A DNA stretch of 64,000 bases, from contig NZ_JANHKP010000020.1 of NCBI RefSeq assembly GCF_024497955.1, positions 1-64,000 on the forward strand, in the 5' to 3' direction. This document shows, piece after piece, positions 35,654-43,131 of the stretch. The notes under the pieces are model-generated. The model ran no database searches and was not told the DNA's origin. It saw nothing but the letters and a program-made list of their open reading frames with translations. Within the stretch, counting starts at the first letter, position 1. The number at the start of each line of letters is the position of its first letter. Position numbers and translations under genes: made by a program. The stretch is from Streptomyces sp. C10-9-1 (GTDB taxonomy: Bacteria; Actinomycetota; Actinomycetes; Streptomycetales; Streptomycetaceae).

Positions 35654-37069
35654 TCAGCCGACGGGGTCGGTCCCGATCCTGCTGCGTACCGCGGTCTGCA
35701 CCTCGGCCTCCTCGGCCGGGTCGGACGCCAGGCGGCGCAAGCGGTCGGCGACGCGCACGTCCCCGGTCTCGGCGTGGAGGGCGGCCACCTCGCGGGTGGT
35801 CTCCTCGCAGTCCCACAGGCACTCGACGGCGAAGCCGGTGGCGAAGGAGGGGTCGGTGGCCGCGAGGGCCCGGGCGGCGCGACCGCGGAGACGGGAGGAG
35901 GTCGTCTCGCGGTAGACGTGCCGCAGCACGGGCGCGGCGCAGTCGATGCCGAGCCGCCCGGCTCCGTCGACGAGGGTCCACAGCAGGGGGGCGTCGGGGC
36001 CGTCGGCGCGCACGGTCTCCCGCAGGGCGGCGAGGACAAGGGGGGCGTCATCGGCGGTGCCGCGGCAGGCCAGCACCCCGGCGGCGGCGGCGCCCAGCGC
36101 GTCGGGGCGGTGCACCCAGCCGCGGGCACGCTGCACCGCAGCGGCATCGCACATCCGCTCGAAGGCGGCGATCGCGGCGTCCGCGACGGTGCCCGGGCCG
36201 CCGTTCACGGCCTCCTGCACGAGGTCGAGGACGATCGCGTGCCGGGCGTCGGCCAGGTAGTGGAGGGACGCGGCGCGCCCCCCGTCGCTGCCGAGGCGGG
36301 CGGCGCGGACGATGGCGGGCAGGTCCTCGGGGCCGGCCACGGCGGCGAGGCACCGGGCCGCGGGGACGTGCCGCGGGGTGCCCAGCTCCTGGCCCTCGTC
36401 GGCCCAGTCCAGGACGGCCTGCACGCTCCAGCCGGGGCGGGGGCCGCTGGGGCGCATCTGACGCTGCCAGCGGTCGAAGGAGCCGGCCTCCCGGGCGGTG
36501 CGCACCCGCTCGCCGACGAACGGCCGGGGGTCCTCGGCCCACAGGCGCCAGGGGCGCGGCTCGAAGGCGTCGCGGACGGCCGCGGCGAGTTCCGCCTCGC
36601 CCTCCGGGGTGGCGGGGAAGCGGGCCAGCACCGGTCCGGCCAGGGCGCGCAGCCCGGCGTCGTCGTCGCGGACGGCGAGCTCGTCCAGGGCCCATGCCCA
36701 GTTGGCGCCGGTGGCGGCGTAGCGCCGCAGCAGGGCGAGCGCGTCGCCGCGCCCGTAGGAGGCGAGGTGGCCGAGGACCGCGAGGGCGAGGCCGGTGCGG
36801 GTCTCGCCGGTGTCCAGGTGGTCGTCGGCGTCGCCCAGGTGCCGCTCGATCTCCTCCAGCGAGCCGTGGAGGTCGAGGAACAGGCGGGCGTAGTAGAGGG
36901 AGCGGTTCTCGACCTGCCAGTCGTGGCGGGGGTCGCTCACGACGCAGTGGTTGAGGGCGGCGAGCGCCTCGGCGCGCGGGGCGGCGAGGGCGTGCAGCGT
37001 GCCGTCGCCGCGGCCCCTCTGCAACAGGCCGAGCAGTGTGCCGCTCGGCGCTATGACGGGATCGAACAT
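35654..37069 (-). CDS. HEAT-repeat-like protein, function unknown
   Basis: The 471-residue, entirely helical soluble protein has repeating pairs of amphipathic helices of 30-35 residues, for example around AARCLAAVAGPEDLPAIVRAAR, SLHYLADARHAIVLDLVQEA and RGRAARALAATDPSF. This fits a HEAT/PBS-lyase-like solenoid that binds a partner protein. No catalytic motif is visible. ATG 37069 is preceded by GTGAGG at good spacing. It is in the same direction as the GT4 genes downstream. I do not know its role. Confidence 0.75.
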   Translation of the reverse strand: MFDPVIAPSGTLLGLLQRGRGDGTLHALAAPRAEALAALNHCVVSDPRHDWQVENRSLYYARLFLDLHGSLEEIERHLGDADDHLDTGETRTGLALAVLGHLASYGRGDALALLRRYAATGANWAWALDELAVRDDDAGLRALAGPVLARFPATPEGEAELAAAVRDAFEPRPWRLWAEDPRPFVGERVRTAREAGSFDRWQRQMRPSGPRPGWSVQAVLDWADEGQELGTPRHVPAARCLAAVAGPEDLPAIVRAARLGSDGGRAASLHYLADARHAIVLDLVQEAVNGGPGTVADAAIAAFERMCDAAAVQRARGWVHRPDALGAAAAGVLACRGTADDAPLVLAALRETVRADGPDAPLLWTLVDGAGRLGIDCAAPVLRHVYRETTSSRLRGRAARALAATDPSFATGFAVECLWDCEETTREVAALHAETGDVRVADRLRRLASDPAEEAEVQTAVRSRIGTDPVG

Positions 37070-37389
37070 GGTGAGAGCCTCACATCAAGCTGTCGACGCG
37101 ACCGGGTGCCGGGATTCCTGGTACGTCACCGGGCCACGCGGCAGCCTGTCGGGCCGTTGGTCGTCCCGTCCGCCTTCTGCCTGGTGTAAACCATGTTCCT
37201 CTGCCTCTCTTCGGCGCCCCAGGGGAGTTCCCGGACGGGGGTCCGGGACAGGGCTGACGTCATGATGACCCACGCATTTCGCCACCGCGACCACATTTAC
37301 GACGCCTTCCGGGCCGGTGGCCGGGCGTGCCGCGGCCCGTCGGCCGGAGGCCGGCGGACACGGTGCGGCGGCTCGGAGCATGCCCGCGC
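37070..37389. other. Intergenic region between the ankyrin and HEAT-repeat genes
   Basis: These 320 bases hold no gene I can support. They contain the hairpin at 37229-37248, which probably ends the ankyrin transcript, and should contain the promoter of the HEAT-repeat gene in the 160 bases just upstream of 37069. Several short GGCC/CCGG repeats near 37310-37360 are the only other structure seen. Confidence 0.4.
37229..37248. terminator. Hairpin downstream of the ankyrin gene
   Basis: TCCCGGAC (37229-37236) and GTCCGGGA (37241-37248) are perfect 8-base arms around a GGGG loop. It lies about 140 bases beyond the stop codon of the minus-strand ankyrin gene. The stem is short and has no T tract, so the terminator role is tentative. 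Confidence 0.4.
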
Positions 37390-37782
37390 TCAGCGGGCGT
37401 CGAACAACTCCAGGAGGTCCGTCTTCCCGAACATGCGGGCCGTATCCACGGCGGAGGGGGTTCCGGCCCCCGGGTCGGCCCCGCCGGCCAGCAGCGAGCG
37501 GATCACGGCGCCCTCCCCCTTGAACACGGCTCCGGCCAGGGGGGTCTGCCCGCGGTCGTTGGGGCGGTCCGGGGCCGCGCCGCGGGCGAGCAGCGCGTCG
37601 ACGGTGGCCGCGTGGCCGTGGTAGGCGGCGAGCATCACGAGGGTGTCGCCCCTGTCGTTGGTCAGGTCCGCGGGGACGCCGGCGTCCAGGTAGGCGGCGA
37701 GGGTCTCGGTCTCTCCGCGTCGAGCCAGGTCGAAGACCTTGGTCGCCAGTTCGATCACTTCGGAGTCCGGGACTTCGCTCAT
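37390..37782 (-). CDS. Small ankyrin-repeat protein
   Basis: The 130-residue cytoplasmic protein is built of about three ankyrin repeats: ARRGETETLAAYLDAGVPADLTNDRGDTLVMLAAYHGH, ATVDALLARGAAPDRPNDRGQTPLAGAVFKGE, and AVIRSLLAGGADPGAGTPSAVDTARMFGK. Such proteins act through protein binding; in actinomycetes they are often found near catalases or membrane proteins, but no such partner is here. ATG 37782 has a GAAAGG box. An in-frame extension to 38091 crosses an AT-rich regulatory region and is rejected. It is divergent from the small membrane protein/FtsK-like pair. Confidence 0.85.
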   Translation of the reverse strand: MSEVPDSEVIELATKVFDLARRGETETLAAYLDAGVPADLTNDRGDTLVMLAAYHGHAATVDALLARGAAPDRPNDRGQTPLAGAVFKGEGAVIRSLLAGGADPGAGTPSAVDTARMFGKTDLLELFDAR

Positions 37783-38126
37783 CGGACGGCCGCCTTTCTT
37801 CGTGGAGGAGGGGGCGCACGGCGCCTGCGGCCGTGCGAGTGAACCGACAGGGTACTGCCCGTCGCGCAGGGCGATCCGGAGCCGGTCGCGGAGCTCGCCC
37901 GGCGGGCGACCCGGCCCGGCGCCCGCGACGCTGCAGGGGACGCGGGCCGGAAGCGGAATCCGGCGGGGGCCCGGTTCCCGCCGCGCGGCGACGGGGCGCG
38001 CCCGCAGCTCTGACCCAAGGGGATGAAATAAATAATATTTCACTCTTATGCACCTTTTGTCGTATAGATACCGGCCGTAAGGATGGAACAACTCATGGTG
38101 ATTGTCCCCTCACCCAGGAGAAACTC
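37783..38126. other. Divergent promoter region with an AT-rich island
   Basis: This 344-base region between the ankyrin gene (minus) and the 64-residue membrane protein gene (plus) is GC-rich for its first 230 bases. It then turns strikingly AT-rich at about 38020-38095 (AAATAAATAATATTTC, TTTTGTCGTATAGATAC), far below the local GC level. It contains the palindrome at 38024-38042 and no gene. GTATAG (38070-38075) could serve as a -10 element for the plus-strand pair. Confidence 0.6.
38024..38042. promoter_or_regulatory. AT-rich 19-base palindrome, probable regulator site
   Basis: TGAAATA (38024-38030) and TATTTCA (38036-38042) are perfect 7-base arms around AATAA. In a genome of this GC content such a site is very unlikely by chance. 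It lies about 85 bases upstream of the 64-residue membrane-protein gene. It could be an operator for an unlinked regulator or a nucleation point for the AT-binding protein Lsr2. Confidence 0.5.
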
Positions 38127-38321
38127 ATGATCCTGTCCATCTCGGGCGTCGTCCTGCTCGGCATCATCGTCTTCCTCTTCTTCCGCAAGGACGGACTCAA
38201 GGCCTCGCACGCCTTCGTCTCCGCGCTCTTCGGCTTCTTCCTCGCGGGCACCGCGATCGCGCCGAGCATCACGGCGGGCACCACGAGCCTCGCCGGGCTG
38301 CTGGGCGGGATCCAGTTCTGA
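38127..38321 (+). CDS. 64-residue membrane protein of the plasmid-spread/ICE-associated type
   Basis: The short protein has two hydrophobic helices separated by the loop FRKDGLKASHAFVSALFGFFLAGTAIAPS. The RKxGLKxxHAxVxALFGFxLA pattern recalls the small membrane proteins found beside FtsK/Tra genes in Streptomyces integrative elements and plasmids. Function is unproven; a partner of the downstream FtsK-like protein in the membrane is likely. ATG 38127 has a CAGGAG box at 38115-38120. It is separated by only 34 bases from the next gene, which has its own AGGAGA box, so the two form an operon. Confidence 0.75.
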   Translation: MILSISGVVLLGIIVFLFFRKDGLKASHAFVSALFGFFLAGTAIAPSITAGTTSLAGLLGGIQF

Positions 38322-38355
38322 CACCCGACGACCGACGAGACTCCAGGAGACAGCT

Positions 38356-39981
38356 GTGGCCCGGCGACCACTTCCCCGCATCCTGACCAGCGGTAGCGCA
38401 CAGATCGCCCGCAGCCGCGAACTGGCGCGCACGGCCGCCGACAGTGCCACCGACGTCCTCCATCCGCTGATCACGATCAGCCGTGGTCTGCGGAAGCTGG
38501 CCGCCACGGCCCGCGGCAGGTGGGCCGCCACCCCGAAGGAACGGCGTGGTCCCACCCTGTTCTTCGTGGCGGCCGGCGTCCTGGGGGTCGCGGTCATCCC
38601 GTACGGGCCGCTGATCGCCCTGATCACGGTGATGGCCGCGGCCGCCTGGGCGGGCCGCGTCAGGGAGCCGGTGCGCACCGGCCCCGACGAGGCCGAGACC
38701 GCACGGCTGAGCGCGCTGTACGAGGCGCTGGTGCCGTACTTCCGCGCCGACGGCGACCCCGCCCCGCTCTACTCCCACGGCGGCGACTGGAGCCGGGCCC
38801 TCACCCACTGCTCCTTCGACGCCGAGGGGCGCATCGCCTCGCTGCGCCTGTCCTATCCGCCGTACTTCACCGACTCGGAACCCGCCGCACGCGAGCGGAT
38901 CGAGCGGCTGCTCCACGCCAAGTCCGGCCGGGGCCGCGAGTACCGCTTCCGATGGGACGAGGAGGCCAACCGGCTCGACGTCGGCGTGCTCCCGCCGCTG
39001 CCCACCGAGATCGGCGCCCAGACCTTCGTGACCTCCCCCGGCGAGACCGTCCTCGGCTTCACCGACGCCGACGCGGTGCCGCGGACCATGCCCGTGACCG
39101 CGGGCGGCGGGACCGCCCAGGCTCCCCCCGTCCTGTGGCGCACCGGGCCGCGGTCGACCGAACCCCATCTGCTGGTGCTGGGGGGACCGGGCAGCGGCAC
39201 GACCACCCTGCTGCGCTCCCTCGCCCTGCAGGCCCTGCGCCACGGCGACGTACTGATCGTCGAGGGAGGCGACACCGACGCCTACGCGTGCTTCTCCGGC
39301 CGACCCGGCGTGGTGGCGGTCGAGCGCGGCCTGGACGGTGCACTGGCGAGCCTCGACTGGGCGGCGCGGGAGACCGAGCGGCGCCTGATCGAGACCAACC
39401 GGGCCCGCCAGGCGGGGGCCCCGCTGCCGGAGGACGTCCGGCGCCCGCTGTGGATCCTGGTCGACCGTCCCGGCGCGCTCGGCGACACGGCCGCGGCGGA
39501 CGGGCGCACCGACCCGCGGGAGCACCTGCGCGTCCCGCTGCGGCACGGGCGCGCCGCGCAGGTCACCGTGGTGGTGGCCGAGCAGCCGGACGCCGCCGCG
39601 GCACTGGGCGAGGCGGTGCACACCCACACCCGGGCGCGGGTCCTGCTGGGCCCGGCCACCGGCGAACAGGTCGCGGCGGTGCTGGGCGACGTCCCGCCCA
39701 CCACCCCGCCCGCGGACGTCCCCCCGGGCCGCGGCTACGCCCGCCTCGGCACCGGGCCCGTGCTGCGCGTCCAGGTCCCCGCCACGCCCGACCCCTCCGA
39801 CGAGACGGCGCCCGAGGAGCAGCGGCGGGCCGTGCTCGACCTCCTGCCGCCCCGCCCCGACGCGGTCGAGGCGCTCCCCGCGGACACCCGGGACACCGGG
39901 AGCGCCGCGGACACCGCCACCCCGGCGACGGCACCCGCGGCGCCCGGCCGGCAGGTCTCCGCCGTGCCCGCCGACAGCTGA
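38356..39981 (+). CDS. FtsK/SpoIIIE-Tra-like membrane protein with altered Walker A
   Basis: The 541-residue protein has a basic N-terminus, two membrane helices (about 66-98), a cytoplasmic linker, and a C-terminal RecA-like domain that resembles Streptomyces TraB/FtsK translocases. The P-loop reads GGPGSGTTT (276-284), with Thr282 in place of the essential lysine. A Walker-B-like segment (RRPLWILVDRPGAL) and EQPDAAAALGEAVHTHTRARVLLGP follow. With no lysine and no Glu after the Asp, ATP hydrolysis is doubtful, so the protein may be structural. The Ala/Pro/Thr tail is disordered. GTG 38356 has an AGGAGA box. It is transcribed with the 64-residue membrane protein. Confidence 0.75.
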   Translation: MARRPLPRILTSGSAQIARSRELARTAADSATDVLHPLITISRGLRKLAATARGRWAATPKERRGPTLFFVAAGVLGVAVIPYGPLIALITVMAAAAWAGRVREPVRTGPDEAETARLSALYEALVPYFRADGDPAPLYSHGGDWSRALTHCSFDAEGRIASLRLSYPPYFTDSEPAARERIERLLHAKSGRGREYRFRWDEEANRLDVGVLPPLPTEIGAQTFVTSPGETVLGFTDADAVPRTMPVTAGGGTAQAPPVLWRTGPRSTEPHLLVLGGPGSGTTTLLRSLALQALRHGDVLIVEGGDTDAYACFSGRPGVVAVERGLDGALASLDWAARETERRLIETNRARQAGAPLPEDVRRPLWILVDRPGALGDTAAADGRTDPREHLRVPLRHGRAAQVTVVVAEQPDAAAALGEAVHTHTRARVLLGPATGEQVAAVLGDVPPTTPPADVPPGRGYARLGTGPVLRVQVPATPDPSDETAPEEQRRAVLDLLPPRPDAVEALPADTRDTGSAADTATPATAPAAPGRQVSAVPADS

Positions 39982-40040
39982 GGCCGCACCACCGCTGGAG
40001 GCCGCCGCCGGGCTCCCGGCGGCCGCCCCGCGCAGACCCC

Positions 40041-40073
40041 CGGCCGGGTCCCGCTCCCCGCGGGACCCGGCCG
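40041..40073. terminator. Bidirectional terminator between the FtsK-like gene and yczR
   Basis: CGGCCGGGTCCCGC (40041-40054) and its perfect complement (40060-40073) form a 14-base GC-rich stem with a five-base loop. It is placed between two converging genes (ends at 39981 and 40081), so it can end both transcripts. Confidence 0.85.
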
Positions 40074-40080
40074 CGGTGCG

Positions 40081-41580
40081 TCAGGCCACGAAGGTCCGGG
40101 GGGACTCGGCCCCGGTGGAAGCGCCCGTGCGGACCAGTCGCGCGGCGGCCGCCAGGCGCACCGCGGCCTCGTCGGCCACGGGCCCGCCGACCGTGAACGG
40201 CAACCGCACATAGCCCTCGAACGCACCGTCCACACCGAAGCGCGGGCCGGAGGGCACCCGCACCCCGACCCGCTCCCCCACCTCGGCGAGGCGCGAGCCG
40301 GAGAGGCCGCCGGTGCGCACCCACAGCGTCAGCCCGCCGTGCGGGACCTCGAACTCCCAGTCGGGCAGCTCCCGGCGCACGGCCGCGACGAGCGCGTCCC
40401 GGTTCTCCCGGGCATGGTCCCGGCGGGCCGCCACCGCCTCGTCCCAGCCGCCGGTGCGCATCAGCCAGTTCACCCCCAGCTGCTCCAGCACGGGCGTGCC
40501 GAGGTCGGCGTAGGCCCGGGCGGCCACCAGCGAGCGGATCACGTCCGGCGCCGCGCGGACCCAGCCGATGCGCATCCCGGCCCAGAACGCCTTGCTCGCC
40601 GAGCCGACGGTCAGCACGGTCGACCCGGCCGGATCGAAGCCGCACACCGGCCGCGGCAGCGCGACCCCGGGGTCCAGGCAGAGCTCGGACATCGTCTCGT
40701 CGACCACCAGGACCGTGCCCGCGCTGCGGGCCGCCTCCACGAGCGCGCGCCGCTGCTCCTCGTCGGCGAGCGCGCCGGTGGGGTTGTGGAAGTCGGCCAC
40801 CACGTAGGCCAGCCGCGGTGCCGCCTCCCGCAGCACCTGGCGCCAGCGCGAGAGGTCCCATCCGCCCAGACCGTCGGCCATCGCGACCGGGACCAGGCGC
40901 GCGCCCGCCTCGCGCATGAGCTGGAGGATGTTGGCGTAGGAGGGGGACTCCACGGCGATGCGCTCGCCGCGGCCGGCGAAGAGGTGGCAGATGGCGTCGA
41001 TGGCTCCCATGGCGCCGGTGGTCACCATGATCTGCTCCGGCATGGTGGGGATGCCGCGCGCCGTGTACCGGTCGGCGAGCATCTGCCGCAGCGAGGGCAG
41101 GCCCGCGGGGTAGTCGCCGTGGGTGTGGGCGTACGGCGGCAGCTCCTCCAGGGCTCCCTGGAAGCCCTGGGTCAGCCAGGGCTCGGGGGCGGGCAGGGCC
41201 GCGCAGCCAAGGTCGATCATGGAGCCGAGCGATTCGGGCGGCAGGGGCTCCAGTCCGCGGGCGGGCAGCGGGTTGCCCGCGGGGACGGAGGTCCAGCTGC
41301 CGGCCCCGCGGCGCGACTCGAGGAAGCCCTCGGTGCGCAGGGCCTCGTAGGCGGCGGCCACGGTGGTGCGGCTGACCGACAGGGCGAGCGCCAGTTCCCG
41401 CTCGGCGGGGAGCCGGGCCGCGACGGGCACCCTGCCCTCCAGCACGAGCAGCCGGATGCCGTCGGCGAGCGCACGGTAGGCCGGGGGACGGCGGGTGCCG
41501 GGACCGGCGGGGCGGGGCTGCTGGGAGGAGAGCTGGCGGGCGAGCTGCGCCGCACCGACCGCTGAAGTCCACTGGGACAT
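40081..41580 (-). CDS. yczR: MocR-family regulator YczR (GntR-aminotransferase chimera)
   Basis: The 499-residue regulator has a GntR winged helix (about 35-110: YRALADGIRLLVLEGRVPVAARLPAERELALALSVSRTTVAAAYEALRTEGF) and a PLP-fold type I aminotransferase-like domain (about 150-490), including TTGAMGAIDAI, DFHNPTG, VDETMSEL and the PLP lysine in SASKAFWAG. MocR proteins sense PLP or amino compounds. The divergent gene at 41680 encodes a YczE-type membrane protein, and the pairing yczR-yczE is a known conserved MocR arrangement. ATG 41580 was chosen; the frame extends to 42099 only as a shadow of yczE. The palindromic site at 41606-41635 is the likely operator. Confidence 0.9.
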   Translation of the reverse strand: MSQWTSAVGAAQLARQLSSQQPRPAGPGTRRPPAYRALADGIRLLVLEGRVPVAARLPAERELALALSVSRTTVAAAYEALRTEGFLESRRGAGSWTSVPAGNPLPARGLEPLPPESLGSMIDLGCAALPAPEPWLTQGFQGALEELPPYAHTHGDYPAGLPSLRQMLADRYTARGIPTMPEQIMVTTGAMGAIDAICHLFAGRGERIAVESPSYANILQLMREAGARLVPVAMADGLGGWDLSRWRQVLREAAPRLAYVVADFHNPTGALADEEQRRALVEAARSAGTVLVVDETMSELCLDPGVALPRPVCGFDPAGSTVLTVGSASKAFWAGMRIGWVRAAPDVIRSLVAARAYADLGTPVLEQLGVNWLMRTGGWDEAVAARRDHARENRDALVAAVRRELPDWEFEVPHGGLTLWVRTGGLSGSRLAEVGERVGVRVPSGPRFGVDGAFEGYVRLPFTVGGPVADEAAVRLAAAARLVRTGASTGAESPRTFVA

Positions 41581-41605
41581 GGAAGTCAGTCCACCTTCCT
41601 CGAAT

Positions 41606-41635
41606 TGGCCATGGTTGGCGCATGTTCCATAGCCA
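41606..41635. promoter_or_regulatory. Candidate YczR operator in the yczR-yczE intergenic region
   Basis: TGGCCATGG (41606-41614), a direct partial repeat TGGCGCATG (41616-41624) and the inverted copy CCATAGCCA (41627-41635) lie in the 99-base divergent region. The set of two direct and one inverted half-sites, with about 10-base spacing, is typical of MocR operators. Binding by the adjacent YczR is inferred. Confidence 0.5.
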
Positions 41636-41679
41636 CAGAGTGACACGCATCGGTCCACTACCACCACGGGGGGTCCCTC

Positions 41680-42327
41680 ATGTCCGCGCTGATGCTGCGC
41701 CGGCTGGTCCAGTTGTACGTCGGGCTCGTGCTCTACGGCGCGAGCTGCGCCCTGCTGGTCCGCGCCGGACTGGGCCTGGAGCCCTGGGGTGTGCTCCACC
41801 AGGGGCTGTCCGGCCTCACCGGCCTGTCCATCGGCACGGTCTCCATCCTGGTGGGCGCCGTGGCGATGCTGCTGTGGATCCCCATCCGCCAGCGGCCGGG
41901 GCTGGGCACGGTGTCCAACCTGCTGGTCATCGGGATCGCGATGGACGCCTTTCTCGCCGTCCTCCCGGACGTCCGCGCGCTGCCCGTGCGGGTCGCCCTC
42001 CTGGTGGGCGGGGTCGTGCTCAACGGGATGGCCACCGGCCTCTACATCGCGGCCCGCTTCGGCACCGGTCCGCGCGACGGGCTGATGACGGGGCTGCACC
42101 GGTTGACCGGCCGCTCGATCCGGCTGGTGCGCACCGCCCTGGAGGTCGCGGTGGTGACCACCGGCTTCCTGCTGGGCGGCTCGGTGGGGGTGGGGACGGC
42201 GCTGTACGCGCTGACCATCGGCCCGCTGACCCAGGCCTTCCTGCGCGTCTTCGCCGTCCCCGAGCCCGTGACGCGCAGCACAGTGGCCGCCGACTCGTCA
42301 CCCGGGCAGGCCATACTGCGGCGGTGA
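41680..42327 (+). CDS. yczE: YczE/YitT-family integral membrane protein
   Basis: The 215-residue protein has about five membrane helices. The family motifs are GLVLYGASCALLVRAGLGLEPWGVLHQGLS, the loop RQRPGLGTVSNLLVIGIAMD, and ARFGTGPRDGLMTGLHRLTGRSIRLVRTALEV. The biochemical role of YczE is unknown; transport or export under YczR control is the common proposal. It is divergent from yczR. The stop codon overlaps the GTG of the following glycerophosphodiesterase gene, so the two are translationally coupled. Confidence 0.9.
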   Translation: MSALMLRRLVQLYVGLVLYGASCALLVRAGLGLEPWGVLHQGLSGLTGLSIGTVSILVGAVAMLLWIPIRQRPGLGTVSNLLVIGIAMDAFLAVLPDVRALPVRVALLVGGVVLNGMATGLYIAARFGTGPRDGLMTGLHRLTGRSIRLVRTALEVAVVTTGFLLGGSVGVGTALYALTIGPLTQAFLRVFAVPEPVTRSTVAADSSPGQAILRR

Positions 42328-43088
42328 CCCGCATACCCCACCCCTATCTCGACCACCCCTCCACCCTGGCGTTCGCCCACCGCGGCGGCACGGCGGACGG
42401 GCTGGAGAACACCGCCGCGGCCTTCCGCCGCGCCGCGGAGGCCGGCTACCGCTACTTCGAGACCGATGTGCACACCACGCGCGACGGGCGGCTGGTGGCC
42501 TTCCACGACAGCACGCTCGACCGGGTGACGGACGTCCGGGGCCGGATCGCCCAGCTGAGCTGGAGCGAGGTGAGCCGGGCGCGGGTCGCCGGCCGGGAGC
42601 CGCTGCCGCTCTTCGAGGAACTGCTGGAGGAGTTCCCCGAGGCCCGGTGGAACGTCGACCTCAAGACCGAGTCCGCGCTGGAGCCGCTGGTCGGCCTGAT
42701 CGCACGGACCGGGGCCTGGGACCGGGTGTGCGTCGGCTCCTTCGACGAGGGCCGGGTGGCCAGGGCCGCCCGGGCTGCGGGGCCCCGCCTGGCCACCTCC
42801 CTCGGGGTCCGGGGCGTCCTCGCGCTGCGGCTGGCCTCGCTCGGCCTGCCGGTGCCCGTGCGCGAGGGGGCGGTGTGCGCCCAGGTCCCGGAGCGGCAGG
42901 GCGGCGTGCGGGTGGTGGACCGGCGGTTCGTCCGGGCCGCGCACGCCCGCGGTCTCCAGGTGCACGTGTGGACGGTGAACGACGCGGCCTCGATGGAACG
43001 GCTCCTGGACCTTGGCGTGGACGGCATCATGACCGATCATCTTCAGACGCTGCGCGCCGTGCTCACGGACCGCGGACTGTGGGTCTGA
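42324..43088 (+). CDS. Glycerophosphodiester phosphodiesterase, cytoplasmic type
   Basis: The 254-residue GDPD-family TIM barrel has the diagnostic AHRGG near residue 18, the ENTAAAF segment, the metal-site pair ETDVHTTRDGRLVAFHDSTLDRVT (Glu and Asp of ExD, then His), NVDLKTE and a final VWTVNDAASMERLLDLGVDGIMTDH. It hydrolyses glycerophosphodiesters to glycerol-3-phosphate and an alcohol. No signal peptide is present. GTG 42324 overlaps the end of yczE. It ends 43 bases before the UMF1-type transporter, probably one operon. Confidence 0.9.
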   Translation: MTRIPHPYLDHPSTLAFAHRGGTADGLENTAAAFRRAAEAGYRYFETDVHTTRDGRLVAFHDSTLDRVTDVRGRIAQLSWSEVSRARVAGREPLPLFEELLEEFPEARWNVDLKTESALEPLVGLIARTGAWDRVCVGSFDEGRVARAARAAGPRLATSLGVRGVLALRLASLGLPVPVREGAVCAQVPERQGGVRVVDRRFVRAAHARGLQVHVWTVNDAASMERLLDLGVDGIMTDHLQTLRAVLTDRGLWV

Positions 43089-43131
43089 CCATCCGGGCGC
43101 TGCCGCGCCCGGCACGAACGAGGGGGCGCGG

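Noticed and set aside
38127..39981. An intact integrative conjugative element
   Set aside because: Only two ICE-like genes are present; there is no integrase, excisionase, replication gene or att-flanking tRNA.
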